Under the pieces are notes generated by a model. That model had not been told where the DNA came from. It saw nothing but the letters and a program-made list of their open reading frames with translations, and did not search any database. A program made the translations under genes and the position numbers. A DNA stretch of 64,000 nt, from contig JANFFA010000001.1 of assembly GCA_030848925.1 (NCBI GenBank), forward strand, positions 1,116,001 to 1,180,000, given 5' to 3'. Of this stretch, positions 27,418 to 36,220 are shown piece after piece. How positions within the stretch are numbered: the first letter of the stretch is position 1; every line of letters begins with the position of its first letter. The DNA is from Rhodalgimonas zhirmunskyi. Lineage in GTDB: Bacteria; Pseudomonadota; Alphaproteobacteria; Rhodobacterales; Rhodobacteraceae.

Positions 27418-28683
27418 ATGAACATCCTCATTCTGGGCAGCGGCGGGCGCGAACATGCGCTGGCTTGGGCGGTGATGCAGAATCCCAAGTGCGACAAGCT
27501 GATCGTGGCGCCGGGCAATGCGGGCATCGCGGGCATCGCGGAATGTGCCAATCTCGATATCCTGAACGGCGGCGCGGTGGTCAGTTTCTGTGAGGAAAAC
27601 GCCATCAGCTTTGTCATCGTGGGGCCGGAAGCGCCGCTGGTCGAAGGCGTGGCGGACCGGCTGCGCGAGGCGGGGCTGGCGGTGTTCGGCCCTTCGGCAG
27701 CGGCGGCTCGGCTGGAAGGGTCGAAAAGTTTCACCAAGGAAATCTGTGACGCGGCGGGGGCGCCGACGGCGGCCTATGGCCACTTCACCGATCTGGCGGC
27801 GGCGCGCGCCTATGTCGAGGAACAGGGCGCACCCATCGTGATCAAGGCCGACGGGCTGGCCGCTGGCAAGGGCGTGATCGTGGCGATGGACATGGACACG
27901 GCTCTGGCGGCGCTGGACGATATGTTCGACGGTGCCTTTGGCGCGGCCGGGGCCGAGGTGGTGATCGAGGAATTCATGGAAGGCGAGGAAGCCTCGTTCT
28001 TTGTGCTGTGTGACGGTGAGGACGCCCTGCCGATCGGCACGGCGCAGGATCACAAGCGCGTCGGCGAAGGCGATACCGGCCCCAACACCGGCGGCATGGG
28101 GGCCTATTCCCCTGCCCCGGTGATGAGCGACGCGGTGATCGCCAAGACAATGGACGAGATCGTGTGCCCCACCCTGCGCGAGATGGCCAAGCGCGGCACC
28201 CCCTATCAAGGCGTGCTGTTCGTGGGGTTGATGATCAAGGACGGTCAGCCGCGGCTGGTGGAATACAACGTGCGGTTCGGCGATCCGGAATGTCAGGTGC
28301 TGATGATGCGGCTTGGGGCACAGGTGTTCGACCTGATCCACGCCGCCGCTGACGGGCGCTTGGGCGAGGCACAGGTGCACTGGGCCGAGGATCACGCGAT
28401 GACCGTGGTGATGGCGGCCGAGGGCTATCCCGGCAGCTATGAAAAGGGCAGCGTGATCCGCGGGCTGGAAGATTGCCCCGAGGATTCCGAGCACATGGTG
28501 TTCCACGCGGGCACCGCGCGCAAGGACGGGCAATTTTTGGCCGCGGGCGGTCGGGTGCTGAACGTGACGGCCCGCGGGGCGAGCCTAGCCGAGGCGCGCG
28601 GGCGGGCCTATGAGATGGTCGACCGGATCGACTGGCCGGAAGGGTTCTGCCGTCGCGATATCGGCTGGCGCGCGCTGGACTGA
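27418..28683 (+). CDS. purD: Phosphoribosylamine-glycine ligase (GARS)
   Basis: Second step of de novo purine synthesis: phosphoribosylamine + glycine + ATP to GAR. 421 residues, with the family start [18 protein letters not shown], the ATP-grasp segments [29 protein letters not shown] and [16 protein letters not shown], and [13 protein letters not shown], and [20 protein letters not shown] with the metal-binding glutamate and asparagine. The start is ATG at 27418; an upstream open frame is not like the family. Confidence 0.97.
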   Translation: MNILILGSGGREHALAWAVMQNPKCDKLIVAPGNAGIAGIAECANLDILNGGAVVSFCEENAISFVIVGPEAPLVEGVADRLREAGLAVFGPSAAAARLEGSKSFTKEICDAAGAPTAAYGHFTDLAAARAYVEEQGAPIVIKADGLAAGKGVIVAMDMDTALAALDDMFDGAFGAAGAEVVIEEFMEGEEASFFVLCDGEDALPIGTAQDHKRVGEGDTGPNTGGMGAYSPAPVMSDAVIAKTMDEIVCPTLREMAKRGTPYQGVLFVGLMIKDGQPRLVEYNVRFGDPECQVLMMRLGAQVFDLIHAAADGRLGEAQVHWAEDHAMTVVMAAEGYPGSYEKGSVIRGLEDCPEDSEHMVFHAGTARKDGQFLAAGGRVLNVTARGASLAEARGRAYEMVDRIDWPEGFCRRDIGWRALD

Positions 28684-28747
28684 TCGGTTTGCGGTTGGGT
28701 TCGGGGTAGGACTGCGGGTTGATGCCCGGACTATTGTTAACCCTGCC

Positions 28748-28870
28748 GGGGCCAGCCCCCTATACTGCAGTGTAAGCTGGGGGCCAGCCCCCCAGACCGC
28801 AGTAAGACCTGGGGGGCCAGCCCCCCAGACCGCAGTAAGACCTGGGGGGCCAGCCCCCCAGACCCCCCGG
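28748..28870 (+). repeat. Tandem repeat of a GC-rich hairpin, 4 copies
   Basis: The hairpin core GGGGGCCAGCCCCC occurs at about 28748, 28779, 28811 and 28844. The last three copies lie in a 32-33-bp unit (hairpin plus CAGACCGCAGTAAGACCT), nearly identical between copies; the first is more diverged. The array runs into CCCCCCGGGATATTT and CAGATGAAG, the same tail as the element at 5673. It sits in the 287-bp gap between purD and the dipeptidase gene, where I see no gene. Confidence 0.8.
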
Positions 28871-28970
28871 GATATTTTCGGTCAGATGAAGCTGCGGGTT
28901 GGCTGACAACCTTGCGGCGAATCCCTTGGGGGGATTTACTTAGGTATGAGCAGAAAAAAGGGAGGCCGTG

Positions 28971-30149
28971 ATGCGGCGTTGGGTGAGGCGGATTTTCTGG
29001 ATCTTGGTGATCGTCGGGCTGATCGGGTTGGCGGCCTTCTGGACGTTTGCGCCCAGCGTGGTGGAGCGGATGCGCAACAAGGTGGCCGCGCATGCGCCCT
29101 ATCCGGTGTCAGATAGTGCGCGGGCGCTGCATGAGCGCCTTGTCGTCGGCGATTGGCATGCGGATTCGCTGTTGTGGAAGCGGGATCTGCTTGTGCGGGG
29201 GGATCGCGGGCAGGTGGACCTTCCCCGGCTGTTGGAAGGCGGCGTCGCTGTGCAGGTGTTCACGGCGGTGACGAAAAGCCCGATGGGGCAGAATTACGAT
29301 CAGAACTCGGCCGAGGCCTTTGACAACATTACGCTTCTGGCCTTTGGCCAACTTTGGCCGGTGCGCACGTGGACCTCGATCTATGAGCGTGCGATCTATC
29401 AGGCGCAGAAGCTGGAGGGGTTCGAGGCGGCCTCGGAAGGGCGGCTGAAGATCATCCGCACCGAGGCCGATCTGGACGACGTATTGGCGCGGCGGGCGGC
29501 GGGCGAGGCCGTGGTTGGCGGCATCCTCGGGGTTGAGGGGCTGCATCCACTGGAGGGCGATCTGGCCAACCTGAACGGGCTGTACAACGCCGGGCACCGG
29601 GTGTTCGGGTTGCAGCATTTCTTTGACAATGCGCTTGGCGGCAGTCTGCATGGTGAGGGCGATCACGGGTTGACCGAGTTCGGGCGCCGCGTGGTGGAGG
29701 ACTTGCAGAAGAAGCCGGTGATCATTGACGTGGCCCATTCCAGCCCGCAGGTGGTGCGCGATGTGCTGGCGATGACGGATGTGCCCATCGTGCTGAGCCA
29801 TTCGGGGATACACTCGGCCTGCCCGGTGAAGCGCAATATTCCCGATGACCTGATGCGCGGGATCGCCGCCAGCGGCGGGGTGATCGGCATGGGATATTGG
29901 GCCGAGGTGGCCTGTGGCAAGATCGACCCCGACGGGATTGCTGCGATGATCAAGGCGGGCATCGCGGCGGTGGGTGAGGATCACATTTCGCTCGGGTCGG
30001 ATTTCGATGGATCGGTCGCGACGGCCTTTGACACGTCGGAATTGCCGGCGCTGACCGATGCGCTGCTGCGCGCCGGAGTGAGCGAGGCGCAGATCGCCAA
30101 GGTGATGGGCGGCAATATGATGCGGGTGCTGCGAGCGCGGCTGGACTAG
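28971..30149 (+). CDS. Membrane-anchored dipeptidase (M19 / renal dipeptidase family)
   Basis: 392 residues with an N-terminal anchor or signal segment (RRIFWILVIVGLIGLAAFWTF). M19 zinc-site motifs are visible: VVGDWHADSL (the H-x-D site), ILGVEGLHPLEGD with the bridging Glu, IIDVAHSSPQVV, VLSHSGIHSACPVKRN and ISLGSDFDGSVATAFD. The family hydrolyses dipeptides and some related amides, typically outside the cytoplasm. A GGAGG site precedes the ATG at 28971; a GTG directly before it (28968) is an alternative. Confidence 0.9.
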   Translation: MRRWVRRIFWILVIVGLIGLAAFWTFAPSVVERMRNKVAAHAPYPVSDSARALHERLVVGDWHADSLLWKRDLLVRGDRGQVDLPRLLEGGVAVQVFTAVTKSPMGQNYDQNSAEAFDNITLLAFGQLWPVRTWTSIYERAIYQAQKLEGFEAASEGRLKIIRTEADLDDVLARRAAGEAVVGGILGVEGLHPLEGDLANLNGLYNAGHRVFGLQHFFDNALGGSLHGEGDHGLTEFGRRVVEDLQKKPVIIDVAHSSPQVVRDVLAMTDVPIVLSHSGIHSACPVKRNIPDDLMRGIAASGGVIGMGYWAEVACGKIDPDGIAAMIKAGIAAVGEDHISLGSDFDGSVATAFDTSELPALTDALLRAGVSEAQIAKVMGGNMMRVLRARLD

Positions 30150-30171
30150 GGCAATCGAATAGGTGGTGCGC

Positions 30172-30942
30172 TTACACGTGGCGGTGATGCCCACGATGCC
30201 GTAACGCGAAGACGATAAGCACGGCGATATATCCCAGTTCAAGCACGAGAAGCATCGGCCAGGGCCATGTCAGGAAAGCGCCCGCAACGGCCACGACTGC
30301 CACCATCAGGAACCCCGCGTGATCGCGATGAATCCGCATGGATTTGGCCGCCGGGGTGGGCATGCGCGAGATCATCAGAAGACCCACCGCCAGCAGCCAG
30401 AGCGCGGTAAAGCCGGGCAAAATCGGATCGATCCAATCGGGCGTAACTTGGCTGAGCACCAGCGGGAGAAGCACCAAAAGCGCCGCGCCGGGGGCGGGCA
30501 CGCCCATGAAGAACGGGCTTTTGGGCCGATTTTCGGACCGGGAGTGCACGTTGAACCGGGCAAGGCGCAGGCCGCAACAAATGGCGTAGATCAGGACCGC
30601 GATCCAGCCGAAGGCGCGCCCCTCTTGCAGCACCCAGAAATAGAGAATTAGGCCGGGGGCGACGCCAAAGTTGACGAAATCGGCAAGGCTGTCGAGTTCG
30701 GCACCGATGGCGCTTTCGGATTTGAGCAGCCGCGCAGTGGGCCCGTCGAGACCGTCGAGCACGGCGGCCAGCACGATCAGGACCATGGCGCGCACCGCGT
30801 CGCCTTCGAACGAAAAGCGCATCGCGGTGAGGCCCGCGCAAATCGCCGCCAACGTCATCATGTTGGGCAGCAATTGCACGAGGCGCAGGCGGCGCCCGGT
30901 GTTCTCGGGATCGTTATCCGGTTCAGGAAGACCCTCGGTCAT
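30172..30942 (-). CDS. pssA: CDP-diacylglycerol-serine O-phosphatidyltransferase
   Basis: Makes phosphatidylserine from CDP-diacylglycerol and serine at the inner membrane. The CDP-alcohol phosphotransferase motif D-G-x2-A-R-x8-G-x3-D-x3-D is present as DGLDGPTARLLKSESAIGAELDSLAD. The protein is 256 residues with several transmembrane helices; LLPNMMTLAAICAGLTAMRF near the start is typical of PssA. It starts 2 bp after the psd stop, so psd and pssA are co-transcribed and supply phosphatidylethanolamine. Confidence 0.95.
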   Translation of the reverse strand: MTEGLPEPDNDPENTGRRLRLVQLLPNMMTLAAICAGLTAMRFSFEGDAVRAMVLIVLAAVLDGLDGPTARLLKSESAIGAELDSLADFVNFGVAPGLILYFWVLQEGRAFGWIAVLIYAICCGLRLARFNVHSRSENRPKSPFFMGVPAPGAALLVLLPLVLSQVTPDWIDPILPGFTALWLLAVGLLMISRMPTPAAKSMRIHRDHAGFLMVAVVAVAGAFLTWPWPMLLVLELGYIAVLIVFALRHRGHHRHV

Positions 30943-30944
30943 GG

Positions 30945-31637
30945 TTATTCCATCCGTGCTACGCGCGGCGGCTCACTGGCCTCGAGATCAGCCAGCACGG
31001 TTTCACCGGCGACCATGTTCTGACCCAGCGCTACGGCCGGGTTGACCCCGTCGGGCAGGTAGACATCCAGCCGCGAGCCAAAGCGGATCAGGCCGAAACG
31101 CTCGCCCGTGGCAAGGCGCTGGCCTTCGTCGCAGAACGGCACGATGCGGCGCGCGACAAGACCTGCGATCTGTGTCACGGCAAGTTTGCGGCCATCGTCC
31201 ATCGCGATGATCAGGGAATTGCGCTCGTTGTCCTCGGACGCCTTGTCGAGCGAGGCGTTGAGGAACTTGCCGGGGCGGTAGGCCTGTTTTTCGATCACGC
31301 CGCCGATCGGGGCGCGGTTCACGTGGCAATTGAACACCGACATGAAGATCGATACGCGGGTGCGTTCCTCTGGCCCCATGCCCAGTTCAGGCGGGGGTGC
31401 GGCGCGTTCGATCAGCGATACGACGCCATCGGCGGGTGACACGATCAGCCCATCGCGCTGTGGCACGGCGCGCTTGGGATCACGGAAAAAGTAATAGCAC
31501 CAGATGGTCAGGCCGATGCCGATCCAACCCAGCGGCTCCCACAGGAAGAAAAGGACAAGCGTGATGCCCGCGAAAATCGCAACAAAGCGCTTCCCCTCGG
31601 GGTGCATCGGCTTGAGAAAGGTTTCGTGCATTTGCAT
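30945..31637 (-). CDS. psd: Phosphatidylserine decarboxylase (short, archaetidylserine-type)
   Basis: Pyruvoyl enzyme that decarboxylates phosphatidylserine to phosphatidylethanolamine. 230 residues, the short PSD-A type. One or two transmembrane segments lie near the N-terminus ([21 protein letters not shown]), followed by [38 protein letters not shown] and VARRIVPF, and the self-cleavage site [10 protein letters not shown] (Gly-Ser). First gene of the psd-pssA pair. A TTG-rich 200-bp gap separates it from rpoH. Confidence 0.95.
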   Translation of the reverse strand: MQMHETFLKPMHPEGKRFVAIFAGITLVLFFLWEPLGWIGIGLTIWCYYFFRDPKRAVPQRDGLIVSPADGVVSLIERAAPPPELGMGPEERTRVSIFMSVFNCHVNRAPIGGVIEKQAYRPGKFLNASLDKASEDNERNSLIIAMDDGRKLAVTQIAGLVARRIVPFCDEGQRLATGERFGLIRFGSRLDVYLPDGVNPAVALGQNMVAGETVLADLEASEPPRVARME

Positions 31638-31786
31638 GGGCGGCCATCCTTGGTTGTCGTCAGCAGATAACGGGCAAGTCCATCGTTATCAACGCGGATT
31701 GTGCCCTCAGACCTTCAAGGCACAGCGCATTGGGACGTTATGACCCGGTCTTGCCCTGCAATATCGCAGGCAGAGGCCAGATGTCA

Positions 31787-31814
31787 CAAGGGCCGACACG
31801 AAGGCCGGCCCTTG
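31787..31814 (-). terminator. Hairpin downstream of rpoH
   Basis: Arms CAAGGGCCG / CGGCCCTTG around a 10-nt loop, 22 bp after the rpoH stop on the minus strand. It is symmetrical and followed by TTGT on the minus strand and TTTGC on the plus strand. The likely role is the rpoH terminator. Confidence 0.55.
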
Positions 31815-31836
31815 TTTGCAGATCTCTGGCGCGGGC

Positions 31837-32733
31837 TTAGTGCGTGGCCAGCATGCCCTTTTCGGCAGCCAGTTCGCGCATGCGCTTTTGCAGCTTCTCG
31901 AAGGCGCGCACCTCAATCTGGCGGATGCGTTCGCGGCTGACGCCGTATTCGCCAGACAAATCCTCGAGCGTGATCGTCTCGTCAGAGAGGCGGCGCTGGG
32001 TGAGGATGTCTTTTTCGCGATCGTTGAGAACGCTCATCGCTTGGGCCAGCATCTCGCGGCGGGCGACAAGTTCATCGCGGGCCTCGTAATCGCCGGCCTG
32101 ATCGGCGTCTTCGTCTTCGAGCCAATCCTGCCATTGCATCGTACCTTCGCCCTCTTGCCCGACAGTGGCATTGAGCGAGGCATCGCCGCCCGAAAGGCGC
32201 CGGTTCATCGAGATCACCTCAGCCTCGGTCACGCCGAGGTCGGTGGCGATCCGCTGCACGTTTTCGGGGCGCATGTCGCCGTCTTCGAGCGCGCCGATGC
32301 GGGCCTTGGCCTTGCGCAGGTTGAAGAACAGCTTCTTTTGCGCCGAGGTGGTGCCAAGTTTCACAAGGCTCCACGAGCGCAGGATGTATTCCTGAATCGC
32401 GGCGCGAATCCACCACATGGCATAGGTGGCAAGGCGGAAGCCTTTTTCCGGATCGAACCGTTTAACCGCCTGCATCAGGCCGACGTTGGCCTCGGAAATG
32501 ACTTCGGCCTGCGGCAGGCCGTAACCTCGATAGCCCATGGCGATCTTGGCGGCGAGGCGCAGGTGGGATGTGACCATCTGGTGCGCGGCGTCGGTGTCTT
32601 CCTGCTCGACCCAGCGTTTGGCCAGCATGTATTCTTGTTCTGGTTCCAGAAGCGGGAACTTCCGGATTTCTTGAAGGTAGCGGTTCAAACCGCCTTCCGG
32701 CGTCGGGGCCGGCAGATTTGCATAGTTGCTCAT
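31837..32733 (-). CDS. rpoH: Heat-shock sigma factor RpoH (sigma-32)
   Basis: 298-residue alternative sigma factor. Region 2 reads NVGLMQAVKRFDPEKGFRLATYAMWWIRAAIQEYILRSWSLVK. The RpoH box is present (QKKLFFNLRKAK), and region 4 ends LEDLSGEYGVSRERIRQIEVRAFEKLQKRMREL. It directs transcription of chaperone and protease genes; Rhodobacteraceae often carry two RpoH proteins and I cannot assign this one to group I or II. The start is ATG at 32733 (MSNYANLPAPTPEGGLNRYL). The promoter is proposed at 32774-32801. Confidence 0.96.
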   Translation of the reverse strand: MSNYANLPAPTPEGGLNRYLQEIRKFPLLEPEQEYMLAKRWVEQEDTDAAHQMVTSHLRLAAKIAMGYRGYGLPQAEVISEANVGLMQAVKRFDPEKGFRLATYAMWWIRAAIQEYILRSWSLVKLGTTSAQKKLFFNLRKAKARIGALEDGDMRPENVQRIATDLGVTEAEVISMNRRLSGGDASLNATVGQEGEGTMQWQDWLEDEDADQAGDYEARDELVARREMLAQAMSVLNDREKDILTQRRLSDETITLEDLSGEYGVSRERIRQIEVRAFEKLQKRMRELAAEKGMLATH

Positions 32734-32773
32734 CGGGTCTCCTGTCCCCCTCAATGTATAAGGGCTTAACATA

Positions 32774-32801
32774 TAGTTAGTGTGCCGTTGCGCCCTTTCA
32801 A
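32774..32801 (-). promoter_or_regulatory. Candidate rpoH promoter
   Basis: On the minus strand TTGAAA (32796-32801), 16-bp spacer, TAACTA (32774-32779), 40 bp upstream of the rpoH start. The CTTGAAA -35 sequence is also compatible with RpoH autoregulation, but the -10 does not have the C-rich sigma-32 form, so a housekeeping promoter is more likely. The rest of the 350-bp rpoH/33084 gap shows nothing else I can name. Confidence 0.45.
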
Positions 32802-33083
32802 GGCCTACCGGTCAATACCTTAACGGAAAACTAAGGCATTTCCGTCGTTCCGTAACCGGGGCTCACAGAGTTGTGCGAATACCCATCTTCCAATTTACCC
32901 ACCGCGCGCCGCGAATTTCGGAGCCGTTCTTCAGCGTTTCTTGCCGATTTAGGCGCTTTTCGGGCGGGTAAGGTCGACCAGTCGTCACTAAATTCATGTT
33001 ACAAACGCATGAGGGGGCCGGGGGTTCCCTCGAAATATTTTCAAATTCATTGCATGAATTCTCGTGAGGGAGAGGGGGATCGC

Positions 33084-33758
33084 ATGAAACATCTAAGCAT
33101 GGGACGTTGGGCCGGGATTCTTTACCTCGGCATTATCGTGGCGGGGTTGAGCGGCGAGGCCGCATTGAGGATGCCGCTGATCGACTGGGCCGACGGCGCG
33201 GCGACGGGCGGGGCAATCGGCGCGCACGTATCCCTTTTTCGCGCTTCAATGGCCACCGACATGGCGATGGCGGCGATGGATGTGGCGCTGGCGGTGGTGT
33301 TTTACCGGCTGCTGCGCGGCGTGGATGAGGCGGCGGCGCTGATGGCGATGGTGTTCCGGTTGATGCAGGCGGCGCTGATCGCGGGTGGGCTGATGTTCCT
33401 GTTCGCCGCACTACAGGCCGTCGAGGCGGGGGCAGACCCCCTGCCCCACCTTGCACAGCATGCGGTGGGATATGACCTGGGGCTGTTTTTCTTTGGCATC
33501 AACAGCCTGATCATGGCTGTGCTGTTGCCGCGCGCGGGCGTGGCGCGGGGGATCGGCTGGGGCATTGCCCTGGCCGGGGTGGTGTATCTGGCGGGGAGCG
33601 TGACGCGTTTCCTTGCGCCCGGATGGAATGCGGCGATGCAGCCTGCTTACCTGATCCCGGTGGTGGCCGAGGTGGCGCTGATGCTGTGGCTGCTGTTCGG
33701 CCCCCGGCTTCGCGGCGATCAGCCCCGCAAGACGCAGAGCAGATCGTCCATGTCCTGA
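33084..33758 (+). CDS. DUF4386 family membrane protein
   Basis: 224 residues, about six transmembrane segments. The N-terminal pattern GRWAGILYLGIIVAGLSGEAALR and the later FRLMQAALIAGGLMFLFAAL and GYDLGLFFFGINSLIMAVLLPRAG fit DUF4386, an uncharacterised membrane family. The ATG at 33084 follows a GAGGGAGAGGGGG ribosome site; the longer frame upstream (32871) has no membrane character. Its 3' end overlaps that of rluD on the other strand by 40 bp. Confidence 0.75.
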   Translation: MKHLSMGRWAGILYLGIIVAGLSGEAALRMPLIDWADGAATGGAIGAHVSLFRASMATDMAMAAMDVALAVVFYRLLRGVDEAAALMAMVFRLMQAALIAGGLMFLFAALQAVEAGADPLPHLAQHAVGYDLGLFFFGINSLIMAVLLPRAGVARGIGWGIALAGVVYLAGSVTRFLAPGWNAAMQPAYLIPVVAEVALMLWLLFGPRLRGDQPRKTQSRSSMS

Positions 33759-34762
33759 GGCAGGGGCGCTTCGAATCGCATCTCTTCCCCGTTGACGGGG
33801 TGCACGAAACCCAGCGTGGCGGCATGAAGCGCCTGCCGGTCGAACGCCTGCACCCCGGCCAGCGCGGCGGGTGAGAGCGCCTTTTCCGACAGCTTGCGCT
33901 TGCCGCCATAGGTTGGATCGCCAATCAGGCCGTGACCGGCATAGGCCATGTGCACGCGGATCTGGTGCGTGCGCCCGGTTTCCAGCCAGCAATCCATCAA
34001 CGCCAACACCGGCGGCGTGCCGAAACTTTCGACAATGCGCGCGCGGGTCACGGCGTGGCGCCCCCCCTCGAACAACACCGCCTGCTTTTGCCGGTCGTGC
34101 TTGTGGCGGGCGAGTTGGGTGGTGATCTTGAGGATATTGCCCGCCTCGAACGCGACACCGCGCAGGCCGCGCAAGCGCGGGTCGGCGGCATCGGGCACAC
34201 CATTGACCAGCGCCCGGTAGTGCCGCTCGACGGTGTGTTTTTCAAACTGCGCGGCAAGGCCCTGATGCGCCTTGTCGGACTTGGCCACGACCAGAAGACC
34301 CGATGTTTCCTTGTCGATTCGGTGCACGATGCCGGGCCGGGCCACGCCACCGACGCCCGAAAGGCTATCGCCGCAATGATGCAGCAGCGCGTTCACCAGC
34401 GTGCCCGAAGGCGTGCCGGGCGCGGGGTGCACCACCATGCCGGCGGGCTTGTTCACCACGATCAGGTCATCATCTTCGTAAACGATGTCGAGGGGGATAT
34501 CCTCGGGGCCGATGTGGCTTTCCACCGCCTGTTCTAGGGTGATCTCGATCAGCGCGCCCTCAGCCACGCGGGCCTTGGGGTTGGTTTCGGGGGTGCCGTC
34601 GATCCGCACAGCCCCGTCCGCGATCAGCCGCGCCAACCGGGTGCGCGAGAGCGTCGCCGCCTCTGGCACATCGCGTGAAAGCGCCTTATCAAGGCGGGCG
34701 GGCGGATCGGCTTCGATCCGGAAAGACACGAGCGCAGTTTGCGACGCGGGAGCCTCTGACAT
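33719..34762 (-). CDS. rluD: RluA-family pseudouridine synthase (RluD-like)
   Basis: 347 residues. N-terminal S4 domain (RLARLIADGAVRIDGTPETNPKARV), then the catalytic domain with the family aspartate in RIDKETSGLLVVAKSDKAH and GRTHQIRVHMAYAGHGLIGDPTYGG towards the end. RluD isomerises uridines in helix 69 of 23S rRNA in E. coli; RluA, RluC and RluD are close, and S4 plus length favour RluD. The start codon overlaps that of the divergent neighbour within CATG. Confidence 0.88.
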   Translation of the reverse strand: MSEAPASQTALVSFRIEADPPARLDKALSRDVPEAATLSRTRLARLIADGAVRIDGTPETNPKARVAEGALIEITLEQAVESHIGPEDIPLDIVYEDDDLIVVNKPAGMVVHPAPGTPSGTLVNALLHHCGDSLSGVGGVARPGIVHRIDKETSGLLVVAKSDKAHQGLAAQFEKHTVERHYRALVNGVPDAADPRLRGLRGVAFEAGNILKITTQLARHKHDRQKQAVLFEGGRHAVTRARIVESFGTPPVLALMDCWLETGRTHQIRVHMAYAGHGLIGDPTYGGKRKLSEKALSPAALAGVQAFDRQALHAATLGFVHPVNGEEMRFEAPLPQDMDDLLCVLRG

Positions 34763-35066
34763 GAATGATACTCCTCAGCCGATCGACGCAGGCACGGTAA
34801 AGTTCCTGCGCGTGCTGGTGACGGTTTTGACCGTGGTGATGATTGCGGGCGTTCTAGTGATCATCGCGCTGCTTGTCATCCGTCTTTCGGAAAAGCCCCC
34901 GGCCCTGCCCGATGTGATCACCCTGCCCTCGGGCGCGCAGGCCACCGCATTTACCCAAGGCACCAGCTGGTTTGCCGTGGTCACGAGCGACGATCGGATC
35001 CTGATCTACAACCGCCAGACCGGGCAGTTGATGCAGGACGTTAAGGTCGAGGGAACGTCGCAGTAA
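34761..35066 (+). CDS. Small single-pass membrane protein (DUF6476-type)
   Basis: 101 residues: a soluble start, one transmembrane segment (VLVTVLTVVMIAGVLVIIALLVIRL, residues about 16-40) and a C-terminal part (ITLPSGAQATAFTQGTSWFAVVTSDDRILIYNR) of beta character. From memory it fits DUF6476 of Rhodobacteraceae; function unknown. The ATG shares bases with the rluD start on the other strand. Confidence 0.75.
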   Translation: MNDTPQPIDAGTVKFLRVLVTVLTVVMIAGVLVIIALLVIRLSEKPPALPDVITLPSGAQATAFTQGTSWFAVVTSDDRILIYNRQTGQLMQDVKVEGTSQ

Positions 35067-35124
35067 CCCGGTGCCGATAGGAAGAAGGCGCTGGAAGCGC
35101 GCTAGATCGAGCTGTGGTGAGAGA

Positions 35125-35201
35125 TGGTACCGCCTCCCTGGCTTGAACAGGGGACCTCTGGATCCACAATCCAGCGCTCTAACCGACTGAGCTAAGGCGG
35201 C
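35125..35201 (-). tRNA. tRNA-His (anticodon GTG)
   Basis: 77 nt including an encoded CCA end. On the minus strand the acceptor GCCGCCT pairs with AGGCGGT (first pair G-U). The D arm contains GCTCAGTCGGTTAGAGC, the anticodon loop TTGTGGA gives GTG, and the T arm contains TTCAAGC between CCCTG and CAGGG. The base 5' of position 1 is T and the discriminator is A, so the encoded tRNA lacks the otherwise nearly universal G-1:C73. This is a known alphaproteobacterial trait with a matching change in HisRS. Confidence 0.97.
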
Positions 35202-35211
35202 ACTGAGGGGC

Positions 35212-35240
35212 GATTTAGCGGCCCCTACCGACGATTGCAA
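35212..35240 (-). promoter_or_regulatory. Promoter for tRNA-His
   Basis: Minus strand TTGCAA (35235-35240), 17-bp spacer, TAAATC (35212-35217), with the -10 ending 10 bp before the mature tRNA 5' end. The spacing is good for a housekeeping promoter. Confidence 0.6.
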
Positions 35241-35257
35241 GAGGGCAATTGGCAGGT

Positions 35258-35740
35258 TTACAACTCAATTTCCCAAGCCTGCTCGATCAAATCGACGCCG
35301 AAACTGTGCACTTGTGTCGATGAAACCAGCTGCCAGCCATGCGCGGCATAGAGCGCACAGGCCGCACGGTGGCTCTCATGCGTCCAGAGGTGCATGCGCC
35401 GATAGCCCTGCGCGCGGGCATAGTCCATGCAGGTGGTCAGCATCCGGCGGCCCAGCCCCTTGCCACGCGCCTCTGGTGTCAGGAGGAAAAGCCGCAGCTT
35501 GGCGGTGTCATCCGCCGCCCGGACGCAGAAGATCGAGCCGAGTCGCTGGCCATCCTGCTGTGCGATCCAGCCCCGCTCGCAACCGGGGTCATGATCGCGG
35601 ATGTAATTGTCGAGGATTTCGGCCACCAGCGGCCCGAACGTGTGATCGAATCCTTCGTCCCGGGCATAAAGCGTGCCGTGCCGCTCGATCAGCCACGCGG
35701 CATCATCAGATTTGAACTGTCTCAGGATCACCTCACTCAT
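35258..35740 (-). CDS. GNAT family N-acetyltransferase
   Basis: 160 residues with the GNAT acetyl-CoA site LTPEARGKGLGRRMLTTCMDYARAQGYRRMHLWT (the R/Q-x2-G-x-G/A motif reads RGKGLG) and ESHRAACALYAAHGW. Substrate unknown. I used the ATG at 35740 (MSEVILRQ); an ATG at 35746 would add two residues. It follows tRNA-His on the same strand and diverges from the small DUF6324 gene. Confidence 0.85.
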   Translation of the reverse strand: MSEVILRQFKSDDAAWLIERHGTLYARDEGFDHTFGPLVAEILDNYIRDHDPGCERGWIAQQDGQRLGSIFCVRAADDTAKLRLFLLTPEARGKGLGRRMLTTCMDYARAQGYRRMHLWTHESHRAACALYAAHGWQLVSSTQVHSFGVDLIEQAWEIEL

Positions 35741-35820
35741 GCGCATAGGGTGGGCCAGAGCGCGCTTGCATGACAAGGGCAAAATCGCTAGGCCCTGCTG
35801 CCAGACTAGGAGGCACAGTC

Positions 35821-36006
35821 ATGGGTATTAATACCGAACGCGACATCGAAGCCAATCTTCAGATCGGGCCGACCGATGCAGGGATGGTGCGCCTTTTCAT
35901 CGAGGCGGGCGAGATCGAGATCCCGATGGACTTCGACCCCGAGGAAGCCGAGGAAATCGCCGAGGAACTGCGCGCTGCAGCCAAAGCCGCCCGCGCGCGC
36001 GGCTGA
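35821..36006 (+). CDS. Small acidic protein (DUF6324-type)
   Basis: 61 residues, MGINTERDIEANLQIGPTD..., ending in an acidic helix with PEEAEEIAEELRAAAKAA. From memory it matches DUF6324 of Rhodobacteraceae; function unknown. AGGAGG lies just upstream of the ATG at 35821. A single-gene unit. Confidence 0.75.
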   Translation: MGINTERDIEANLQIGPTDAGMVRLFIEAGEIEIPMDFDPEEAEEIAEELRAAAKAARARG

Positions 36007-36026
36007 GCGATAGGCGACAGACGTCC

Positions 36027-36060
36027 GGGGGGATACCGGGGGCGGGGGGATACCGGGGGA
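36027..36060 (+). repeat. 17-bp tandem repeat, two copies
   Basis: GGGGGGATACCGGGGG occurs twice back to back (36027-36043 and 36044-36060), downstream of the DUF6324 gene. It is probably a replication-slippage product or a degenerate relative of the GC-rich intergenic elements elsewhere in the window. Confidence 0.6.
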
Positions 36061-36220
36061 CTGTCGAAGCGCGGCGCCGATTCAGCGCAGCGGCTCGGCG
36101 CCCGGCTCGGTGAGGCGGCCCTATACATCATGAAAGATGGCGCGCGCCGTGTGCACGGGCCGGTAGCACTGATCGCCACCCGGATCGTGACACCTTAACT
36201 ACTATGCAGCATTCTTGGGT

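Noticed and set aside
28777-28870. CRISPR-like array from regular 33-bp repeats
   Set aside because: The units are contiguous with no variable spacers, each unit is a hairpin, and no cas genes are present.
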